7,690 bases of DNA from Planctomycetota bacterium (GTDB lineage: Bacteria > Planctomycetota > UBA8742 > JACQVU01), in NCBI GenBank assembly GCA_016209585.1, contig JACQVU010000520.1, positions 1 through 7,690 of the forward strand, read 5' to 3'. The notes beneath the pieces are model-generated. The model searched no databases, had not been told where the DNA came from, and was given only the letters and a program-made list of their open reading frames with translations. Both the position numbers and the translations under genes were made by a program. Every line of letters begins with the position of its first letter. Positions within the stretch are counted from its first letter, which is position 1. Of this stretch, positions 1 to 5,845 are shown one piece after another.

Positions 1-17
1 CCCCAGCCCCGGGCAGT

Positions 18-1001
18 TCAACGCTCCTTCTCTTCCAACCCCTCGGGAACGGGGAAGCCGCGCTCGCGGCCGACCTCCAGCAGCATCTTTTCCAGCGGGT
101 TACCCGGCGTCTTGACGCCGAAAAGGTCGAGGTTGGACTGTTCCAGTTCCTTGGTCTGCTCCGGCGTGAGCGACTCGCTCATGGCGGCGCGGGTGCGCTG
201 CTCTTCCTGGGTAAGCGTTTCGAAGTAGGTCTTCTCCGTTCCCGGCACCTTCTCTTTGAACAACCGCGCGAACCAGGCGCTCGCCTTCTGCTGCTTGGTG
301 GCCGGATCGTCGGGGCCAAGGAACACTTCCGTGATGCCGTCGGCCATGCGGGTGCCGTCGTCGAGTTGCAACAGCAGGACCTCCGCCATCTTCTTCTGGG
401 CGGCGGTGATCTCGGCGCGCACGCGCTCCGCCTGCCGGTCGTCGAGGTTCAGTTCCCGCCGCATTTCATCCATCGTGGGCTTCCACTTGCCGTCTTCCAT
501 CGTGCGGCGGGCTTCCTTCTCCTTCAAGGTCTTCGCCGTCGCCTCGGCCAGGTGCTTCATGAACTCCGGGTCACGCTTCATCTCTTCCACCGTGGCGGAG
601 GCGGCGCCAGCCGCGCCCGGCCCGACGCCCGATCCGGCCGCGCCGGACCCAAGCCGAGTGGCGACGCGCTTCGCCAGGGCCTCTTCTTCCTTGGCCAGGG
701 TGTCGTGGACCACGCGGGCCACTTCGGCGTCAGGTTTCTTCGCCGCCAGCGCCTTCACGGTGGACTCCAGCGTCAAGAGACGCGACTCCCCCTCCTGCCG
801 CGGCCACGCAGCCTCGGCGACGGCGGCTTGCTTCTCTCCCTCGCTCTCCAGCGCGGCGACCCGCGCCTCCAGCGCGCGGCGCTTCACCACCAAGTCGTTC
901 AGGTCCGCGCCGAGCTGGTCGTTCTCCAGGTAAAGGAACACCGCCGCGCCGGACGATCCCGCGCCCATGAGCAAGGCAAAGAAAACCAGTGCGGATTTCA
1001 T
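18..1001 (-). CDS. Membrane-anchored coiled-coil protein with Spy/CpxP-like C-terminal half, function unknown
   Basis: The 327-residue protein starts with a short basic end and a hydrophobic stretch (about residues 4-25) that would act as an uncleaved signal anchor, placing the rest in the periplasm. Residues 26-112 are rich in Leu, Ala, Glu, Lys and Arg with heptad-like spacing, suggesting a coiled coil. A flexible Gly/Ala/Ser linker (about 117-137) follows. The C-terminal half (about 140-295) is charged and helical; it has LNLDDRQ (184-190) and LTPEQTKEL (278-286), which recall the LTxxQ motifs of Spy/CpxP-type periplasmic chaperones or metal-stress sensors. That is a resemblance, not an assignment. 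The ATG at 999-1001 gives the natural signal-anchor start, yet the bases before it are C-rich with no Shine-Dalgarno sequence. The gene is divergent from the caspase-like lipoprotein gene. The stop lies near the window edge, so downstream partners cannot be seen. The reading frame is well supported; the function is not. Confidence 0.8.
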   Translation of the reverse strand: MKSALVFFALLMGAGSSGAAVFLYLENDQLGADLNDLVVKRRALEARVAALESEGEKQAAVAEAAWPRQEGESRLLTLESTVKALAAKKPDAEVARVVHDTLAKEEEALAKRVATRLGSGAAGSGVGPGAAGAASATVEEMKRDPEFMKHLAEATAKTLKEKEARRTMEDGKWKPTMDEMRRELNLDDRQAERVRAEITAAQKKMAEVLLLQLDDGTRMADGITEVFLGPDDPATKQQKASAWFARLFKEKVPGTEKTYFETLTQEEQRTRAAMSESLTPEQTKELEQSNLDLFGVKTPGNPLEKMLLEVGRERGFPVPEGLEEKER

Positions 1002-1005
1002 AGGT

Positions 1006-1044
1006 GGGGGTCGGGGGTCGAGGGGCGGGGGACAGGAGTCGGGG
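1006..1044 (+). other. G-run cluster, potential G-quadruplex
   Basis: The + strand carries runs of G at 1006-1010, 1013-1017, 1022-1025, 1027-1031 and 1041-1044, with loops of 2, 4, 1 and 9 bases. The first four runs fit the canonical intramolecular quadruplex pattern (four or more G, loops of 1-7). The tract ends five bases before the start codon of the leftward gene and is on that gene's template strand, so its mRNA leader would be C-rich. It also partly repeats the unit GGGGGTC. A regulatory role is inferred only. Confidence 0.5.
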
Positions 1045-1107
1045 ACTGCCAGTCAACGGCGCAAAAAAGATGCCGTCGCGCTGTCTCGCGCCACCGATCC
1101 GCCGACT

Positions 1108-1117
1108 ATCATACCAA
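1108..1117 (-). promoter_or_regulatory. Candidate extended -10 promoter for the leftward coiled-coil gene
   Basis: Read on the minus strand, 1113-1108 is TATGAT, five of six matches to the -10 consensus, preceded by TG plus one base (1116-1114), the extended -10 arrangement. No good -35 lies 16-18 bp upstream, which is tolerated at extended -10 promoters. Transcription would start near 1101, giving a leader of about 100 nt that crosses a T6 run (complement of 1063-1068) and the C-rich complement of the G-run cluster. This is the best candidate in the divergent gap, but it is prediction only. Confidence 0.35.
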
Positions 1118-1168
1118 CCCCGGCAACAGCCGGAAGTTACGCCCAAACATTAACCGACGGCCGACCTC

Positions 1169-1197
1169 TTGACAAACCGTGGTCGCGAATGCAAGGT
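1169..1197 (+). promoter_or_regulatory. Candidate promoter for the caspase-like/dxs/MEMO operon
   Basis: TTGACA at 1169-1174 is a perfect -35 hexamer. The -10 at 17 bp spacing (1192-1197, CAAGGT) is poor, so activity may need an activator or another sigma factor. An imperfect inverted repeat, GTGGTCG (1179-1185) facing CAACCAC (1198-1204), covers the -10 region and could be an operator. The rest of the gap up to 1247 shows no other strong signal. Confidence 0.3.
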
Positions 1198-1235
1198 CAA
1201 CCACGTTCTCGCCGTCGGCCGTTCGCGGCGCGCCT

Positions 1236-1240
1236 GGGGA
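1236..1240 (+). promoter_or_regulatory. Ribosome binding site that fixes the lipoprotein start
   Basis: GGGGA lies seven bases before the ATG at 1248. The upstream in-frame GTG at 1179 has no such site and would put 23 non-signal residues in front of an obvious lipoprotein signal peptide, so 1248 is preferred. Confidence 0.6.
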
Positions 1241-1247
1241 TAACGCC

Positions 1248-2888
1248 ATGAGGGCTTCGCTTCGCTCGCTCATCGCTTGCAGCGTGGTGGCGCTCCTTTG
1301 CGCCCCGGGCTGTTTCTCCGACCTCACGCGCGTGCCGCTGGAGGAGCGCGAGGAACTGCCGCGGGTCACCGGCTCCCCGCTTCCCTGGAACTACCGCCTG
1401 GCGGTGGCGCCGCTCATCGTCGACGTGGACCCCTCGGCCAACCGCGAGGGGAGCGAGTCGGACGCCTGGCTCTTCACGCCCGAACCGGCCGGATTCGTCG
1501 AGGCGGTGGGCCGCACCCTGGCCGAACAGGGCGCCTTCTCGGCCGTCGCCCCCGTCGAAGTGGCCTACACGAACCCGCGGGATCGCGACGCCGCCAGAGA
1601 GAACGCGCGCCGCGCCGCGCCGCCGGAACACTATGACCTCGTCATGGTCCCGCGCCTGCTCGATTACCGCGTGGAGTACGTGGAGCGCGGCTTCCTCTGG
1701 ACCACCGTCACCTGGTGCGTCAGCCCCCTCTGGGGCTGGTACTACGCCGGCGAGACCTACCGCATGCGGGCGACCGTACATTACGAATTACTGAGCGTCC
1801 ACAGCGGGAAACCGGTCTATGACGGCGAGGTGGAATCGAGCGTGACCCGCGCCGTGAGCGAGATGGACCGCGGCATGTGGATCTTCTGGTTCTGGTCGCT
1901 GCCGGGAAACCTGAAGGCGGAGAACTGGTCCGTGCTGCGCGACGCCCTCGAACCCATGCTCCTCGACGAAATCCGTCTCGACGCCCTCCGCTTCGCCAAG
2001 GAGCGCCTGGCTGAGGTCTTCGCCCCGCCCCCGGAGTCGGCCGGCCTCCCGGACGCGCCGCCCGCCGCGGAAGCCGCCACCCGCGTGCGCCGGGCGCTGG
2101 TGATCGGCGTCGACCGCTACGCCGACGCCGCCATCCCGGCCGGCGGCGCGCAGCAGGCCGCCGCCGACGCCGACCGCGTGGCCGCGTGGCTACAGACGCG
2201 CGACGGCGGCGGCCTGACGCCGGAGAAGATCAAGGTGCTCACCGGCCCGCAGGCCACCCGCGCCAACGTGGCCGAGGCGCTGGCCGGCGTCGCGGCGCGC
2301 GCCCAGCCGCCGGACGTGGTGGTGGTCTACTTCGCCGGCAACGGCGCGGTCGACAAGGAGGGGGCCTGCTATCTCCTTTGCCACGACGCCGCCCCCGGTG
2401 ATCTGGCCGCCACCGCGCTGCCGTTGTCGTGGCTGGCCGAGCGGCTCGACGCGCTTCAGGCGCGCCACGTGGTGGTGGCGCTTGACGCCGCGTTCGACGA
2501 CCCCCAGGGTGCGCGGTGCCTCGCCGCGGGGGGCGAGCGTTCCGCCGCCGGCGCGGAGGCGGTGGCCGGCGCGCTGCGGCTCCTCGCCGGTTCCCGGCGC
2601 GCGGTGCTGGCGGCGGCCTCTCCCGGCCAGGGCGCGCTGGAACATCCGGGTCTGGGCGGCTTGTTCTCCTATTTCCTGATTTCCGGCCACACGCGCACGG
2701 GCGGCGACGACCACCAGCGCGCCGACCGCGACCGCGACGGCGTGGTGACGCTGGCCGAGGCCTTCGAGTTCTGCCGGGATCGGACGCGCGACCAGGCGCT
2801 GCTCACGGCCGTGGACCAGCGGCCGGCGCTGTACGGCGAGGCCCGCGCGCTGCGCAGTTTCAACGCCTGGCCCGCCGAACCGCGGTAG
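1248..2888 (+). CDS. Lipoprotein with C-terminal catalytically degenerate caspase-like (peptidase C14) domain
   Basis: The 546-residue protein begins with a signal peptide ending in a lipobox-like APGC, so Cys22 is probably lipidated; Phe at +2 favours the outer membrane. Residues about 35-260 form a domain beginning LAVAPLIVDVD that recalls CsgG/LpoB/TolB-N-type lipoprotein folds (weak inference); it has two Trp/Phe-rich stretches (149-166, 210-218). After a Pro/Ala linker, a caspase/metacaspase fold starts at about 282 (RRALVIGVDRY). Family members carry a catalytic His in YxxGHG and a Cys in DACxSG. Here these are YFAGNG (Asn365) and LDAAFDD (Ala415), about the usual 50 residues apart, so proteolysis looks lost. 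An EF-hand-type loop, Asp493-x-Asp-x-Asp-Gly-x-Val to Glu504, follows. The gene is first in a likely operon, 54 nt before the dxs start. A scaffold or sensor role at the envelope is plausible but not shown. Confidence 0.85.
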   Translation: MRASLRSLIACSVVALLCAPGCFSDLTRVPLEEREELPRVTGSPLPWNYRLAVAPLIVDVDPSANREGSESDAWLFTPEPAGFVEAVGRTLAEQGAFSAVAPVEVAYTNPRDRDAARENARRAAPPEHYDLVMVPRLLDYRVEYVERGFLWTTVTWCVSPLWGWYYAGETYRMRATVHYELLSVHSGKPVYDGEVESSVTRAVSEMDRGMWIFWFWSLPGNLKAENWSVLRDALEPMLLDEIRLDALRFAKERLAEVFAPPPESAGLPDAPPAAEAATRVRRALVIGVDRYADAAIPAGGAQQAAADADRVAAWLQTRDGGGLTPEKIKVLTGPQATRANVAEALAGVAARAQPPDVVVVYFAGNGAVDKEGACYLLCHDAAPGDLAATALPLSWLAERLDALQARHVVVALDAAFDDPQGARCLAAGGERSAAGAEAVAGALRLLAGSRRAVLAAASPGQGALEHPGLGGLFSYFLISGHTRTGGDDHQRADRDRDGVVTLAEAFEFCRDRTRDQALLTAVDQRPALYGEARALRSFNAWPAEPR

Positions 2889-2906
2889 CCCTTGCCGGGG
2901 GCGCCG

Positions 2907-2942
2907 CTTCCCGCTTCCTTTCGGGAAACGGGAGGGGGTAGG
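2907..2942 (+). promoter_or_regulatory. RNA hairpin containing the dxs ribosome binding site
   Basis: Arms 2907-2918 and 2924-2935 pair over 12 positions around a five-base loop, with one C-A mismatch and one G-U pair. The 3' arm ends in GGAGG (2931-2935), the Shine-Dalgarno sequence, seven bases before the dxs ATG at 2943. The structure would therefore hide the ribosome binding site when folded. There is no T run after it, so an intrinsic terminator is unlikely. It could instead be a translational switch, a thermosensitive element, an mRNA-processing site, or a chance fold in GC-rich DNA. Confidence 0.5.
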
Positions 2943-4958
2943 ATGCGCGGGATGAGGTTGTTGCCGAACATCCGTTCGCCGCGGGACATCCAGGGGTATG
3001 GCCGGGAGGACCTGCTGGAACTGGCGCGGGAACTGCGCGAGTACATTCTCTCGGTGGCGCGGCGGACGGGCGGACACTACGCCTCGAACATCGGCGTGGT
3101 GGAGTTGGCCATCGCGCTGCACTACGTGTATGACTTCGGGGTTGACCGCCTGGTATGGGACGTGGGGCACCAGTGTTACCCGCACAAGTTGTTGACGGGG
3201 CGCTTCGAGCGCTTCCCGACGCTGCGTCAGAAGGGCGGGGTCTGCGGCTTCCCCGACCCGGCCGAGGACCCGGTGCACGACCTCTTCCACACCGGGCACG
3301 GCGGGGCCTCGGTGAGCGTCACGCTCGGCATGGCGCTGGCCAACGCGCTTCAAGGCGGCAAGCGCAAGACGGTGGCGGTGATCGGCGACGGGTCGGTGGC
3401 CGAGGGCATGGCGTTCGAGGCCCTCAACCACGCCGGCCACGCCGACAGCGATCTCCTGGTCGTCCTGAATGACAACGAAATGTCGATCTCCCCGACCGTG
3501 GGCGGCCTGGGGCGCTACCTGGCCCGCTTCCGGTCGCCGGCCTTCCACCGTCTGGGCCGGTACGTGTCGAAGTTCCGCTTCTCCACCTTCTACACCGAGA
3601 CCCGCGACCAGGTGTACCGCCTGCTCGACCGCCTCCCCGGCGGCGGCAGGGTGGAGCGCGGGTACAAGCACCTCACCGGCGGGCTGGTGGCCACGCTGGC
3701 CGGCAACATCTTCGAGCACCTGGGGTTCAAGTACTACGGGCCGGTGGACGGGCACGACCTCACCGACCTCATCAGCATCCTGCGCACCATCAAGACGGGC
3801 GAGCGCCGGCCGGTGCTGCTGCACATCCTCACGAAAAAGGGCTTCGGCGATCCCAGCGCGGTGAGCGATCCGCTGAAGTTCCACGCCTTCAAGCCGCCCA
3901 GCCCGGACCGGGAGTTCGCGCGGCAGGGGAAAGCGCCGTTCACCGACCTCTTCGCCCGCGCGGCCATCGACCTGGCCGATCGCGACCCGGCCGTCACCGC
4001 CATCACCGCCGCGATGCCGGAGGGGACCGGCCTGGTGGAGTTCCAGAAGCGCTTCCCCCAGCGGTTCTTCGACGTGGGCATGGCCGAACAGCACGCCGTG
4101 GGCATGGCGGCCGGCATGGCCAAACTGGGGATGAAGCCCATCGCGGCCATCTACTCCACCTTCCTGCAGCGGGCGTACGACCAGGTGTTTCAGGAGGTGG
4201 CGCTTCAGAACCTTCCGGTCACGCTCTGCCTCGACCGCGCGGGCATCGTCGGACCGGATGGCGCCACCCACAACGGCATGTTCGACCTGGCCTACCTGCG
4301 CTGCTTCCCGAACATGACCATCATGGCGCCGTCCGACGGCTGGGAGATGCGCGCCATGCTGGCCTACGCGCTGGCGCACGAAGGCCCGCACGCCATCCGG
4401 TACCCGCGCACGGCGGCGGTGGCGCCGGAGTTCGAGGCGCCGCATGCGCCCATCGAACCGGGGCGTGGGGAACTCGTCCGGCCGGGCCGCGACCTCTGCC
4501 TTCTCGCCCTGGGGCCGTTCCTCTACTTCGCGCTGGAGGCCGCCCAGGCGCTTGCGGAGCAGGGCATCGAGGCGGCGGTGTGGAACCCGCGGTTCGTCAA
4601 ACCGATCGACGAACGCGCCGTGAAACAGATCATCGACTCGTATCCCGCCGTGATCACGATAGAGGAAGGGGTGCTCAGCGGCGGGTTCGGCTCCGCCGTG
4701 CTGGAGGCCGCCCGCCGCACGGGCGCCGATGCCGACAAAGTGTTCTGCCGCGGGCTGCCGGACCGCTTCATCGCCCACGCGACGCGGGCCGAGGTGTGGC
4801 GCGACCTGGGTCTCTCGCCGGAGGGGATCGCCGAGTCCGCGCGGGAGGTGCTCCTGGCCCTTGAACGCGCCCATGGCGCCGGCGCCGACGCCGGCGCGGT
4901 CGCCGATCGCCGCGAGGCCGCCGCCGATCGCCCGGCCCTGCGGCGCGTGACGGGCTAG
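2943..4958 (+). CDS. dxs: 1-deoxy-D-xylulose-5-phosphate synthase (divergent)
   Basis: DXS condenses pyruvate with glyceraldehyde 3-phosphate, using thiamine diphosphate, to make DXP, the first step of the MEP isoprenoid pathway and a precursor of thiamine and pyridoxal. It is a cytoplasmic homodimer. This 671-residue protein has the signature DVGHQCYPHK (73-82), the ThDP motif GDG (148-150) to LNDNEMSIS (175-183), GPVDGHD, the catalytic Glu382 in AEQHA, Tyr404, Arg410, DRAG (Arg432), Asp439 and His443, then RYPR and a transketolase C-terminal domain. His45 and His314 match E. coli His49 and His299. Two family motifs are altered: GHSSTS is GHGGAS (118-123), and the Tyr of KGxGY (E. coli Tyr288) is Asp303. 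It is longer than the usual 620-640 residues owing to an Ala/Arg-rich tail from about 645. The ATG at 2943 is chosen because GGAGG sits seven bases upstream; TTG 2892 and ATG 2952 fit worse. The next gene starts 26 nt downstream. Confidence 0.95.
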   Translation: MRGMRLLPNIRSPRDIQGYGREDLLELARELREYILSVARRTGGHYASNIGVVELAIALHYVYDFGVDRLVWDVGHQCYPHKLLTGRFERFPTLRQKGGVCGFPDPAEDPVHDLFHTGHGGASVSVTLGMALANALQGGKRKTVAVIGDGSVAEGMAFEALNHAGHADSDLLVVLNDNEMSISPTVGGLGRYLARFRSPAFHRLGRYVSKFRFSTFYTETRDQVYRLLDRLPGGGRVERGYKHLTGGLVATLAGNIFEHLGFKYYGPVDGHDLTDLISILRTIKTGERRPVLLHILTKKGFGDPSAVSDPLKFHAFKPPSPDREFARQGKAPFTDLFARAAIDLADRDPAVTAITAAMPEGTGLVEFQKRFPQRFFDVGMAEQHAVGMAAGMAKLGMKPIAAIYSTFLQRAYDQVFQEVALQNLPVTLCLDRAGIVGPDGATHNGMFDLAYLRCFPNMTIMAPSDGWEMRAMLAYALAHEGPHAIRYPRTAAVAPEFEAPHAPIEPGRGELVRPGRDLCLLALGPFLYFALEAAQALAEQGIEAAVWNPRFVKPIDERAVKQIIDSYPAVITIEEGVLSGGFGSAVLEAARRTGADADKVFCRGLPDRFIAHATRAEVWRDLGLSPEGIAESAREVLLALERAHGAGADAGAVADRREAAADRPALRRVTG

Positions 4959-4984
4959 CCGCCCGTGAATCGTCAGGGCCGCTC

Positions 4985-5824
4985 ATGGCGTCATCCAAAA
5001 ACGTCCGTCCGCCGGCGGTGGCTGGGCGCTTCTATCCGGGGGCGCGGGCGCCGTTGCGGGAGGCGATTGACGAATCGCTGCGCGCCGCGCCGGCCGCGCC
5101 CGGCGCGAGGCGGCGGGCGATCGGCGTGGTGCTGCCCCACGCCGGCTACGAGTTCTGCGGGGCGGTGTCCGGCGCGGTGTTCGCGGCGGTGGAGGCGCCG
5201 GCGCGGGCGCTGGTGATCGGGTTCAAGCATCGCCGGCCGCGCCCCGGGGCCTTTCTCTGGTCGGGTGGAGCCTGGGCCACGCCGCTGGGTGAAGCGGAGA
5301 TCGACGAGCCGCTGCGGGCGGCGCTGCGGCGGGAGTGCGAGGGGCTGGAGGAATCTGAAGAGCAGTTCGAGGGCGAGTGGTCGATCGAGGCGCAGGTGCC
5401 CTGGCTGCAGGCGGCGCGGCCCGACGTGAGCATCAACGCCGTCGCCGTGAACGCGCTGGCCGGCGGCCCCGACGCGGTCGTCGCCCTGGGGCGCGGCCTG
5501 GCCCGGGCCATCTCCGCCGCGGGCGGCGACCGGCTGCTGGTGGCCAGCAGCGACATCGCGCATGAGAACGAGGAATCTCTGGCCCGCGCCCAGTGCGCCG
5601 AAGCCGCGCGCTGGCTGGCGGAGTTCGACAGCCGGCGGCTGATGCGGGAGATCGAGGGGCGGGAGATCGGCATGTGCGGCCTGCTTCCGGTGGCCGTGAT
5701 GTACGCCGCGGCGCGTGAGATGGGAGCGCGCCGCGCGACGGTGGTGGCAACGCGGGTGAGCGCGGACGTGGCGCGCAGCCCCGACGGCTACACCGTGGCG
5801 TACGCGGGGGTGGTGGTGGATTGA
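4985..5824 (+). CDS. MEMO family protein (AmmeMemoRadiSam system protein B-like)
   Basis: The 279-residue protein matches the MEMO family, which has the LigB-like fold of class III extradiol dioxygenases. Visible signatures are RPPAVAGRFYP (8-18), PHAGY (His52), a GxxH motif (His82; usually GPNH or GPSH, here GFKH), TPLGEAEID, SIEAQVPWLQ (133-142), SSDIAH (Asp190, His193) and a Cys-Gly motif (Cys231). His52, His82 and Cys231 match the metal-binding residues of human MEMO1 (His49, His81, Cys244). The family block EHSxExQxPF here reads EWS, with Trp132 in place of His. Bacterial and archaeal homologues often sit beside AMMECR1 and radical SAM genes; neither is in this window. An AGGG (4975-4978) precedes the ATG by six bases, and the gene follows dxs by 26 nt, so cotranscription is likely. 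The substrate and physiological role are unknown even for well-studied homologues. It has no signal peptide and is probably cytoplasmic. Confidence 0.88.
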   Translation: MASSKNVRPPAVAGRFYPGARAPLREAIDESLRAAPAAPGARRRAIGVVLPHAGYEFCGAVSGAVFAAVEAPARALVIGFKHRRPRPGAFLWSGGAWATPLGEAEIDEPLRAALRRECEGLEESEEQFEGEWSIEAQVPWLQAARPDVSINAVAVNALAGGPDAVVALGRGLARAISAAGGDRLLVASSDIAHENEESLARAQCAEAARWLAEFDSRRLMREIEGREIGMCGLLPVAVMYAAAREMGARRATVVATRVSADVARSPDGYTVAYAGVVVD

Positions 5825-5845
5825 CGCGGCCGAAGCGGATCGAAA

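Noticed and set aside
1063..1091. Terminator or attenuator in the leader of the leftward coiled-coil gene.
   Set aside because: The stem is only four base pairs and sits about ten bases from the T6 run, so it is too weak to support.
1179..1247. GTG at 1179 as the start of the caspase-like lipoprotein.
   Set aside because: It lies inside the candidate promoter and would bury the lipoprotein signal peptide; ATG 1248 has a ribosome binding site.
2907..2935. Intrinsic terminator between the caspase-like gene and dxs.
   Set aside because: The hairpin is followed by GGGTAGGATG with no T run, and its 3' arm is the dxs ribosome binding site.
2892..2942. TTG at 2892 as the dxs start.
   Set aside because: It would translate the hairpin and Shine-Dalgarno region; ATG 2943 has GGAGG at seven bases, and family alignment starts near there.
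2190..4874. Open reading frame of 894 codons on the minus strand, antisense to the caspase-like and dxs genes.
   Set aside because: It is a GC-rich shadow frame: Arg/His/Gly-rich with no domain or start signal, and it lies opposite an unmistakable DXS.
1248..5824. Defence island or programmed-cell-death system based on the caspase-like gene.
   Set aside because: The catalytic dyad is absent, the protein is a lipoprotein, and its neighbours are metabolic; no nuclease, gasdermin, NTPase or transmembrane effector gene is present.
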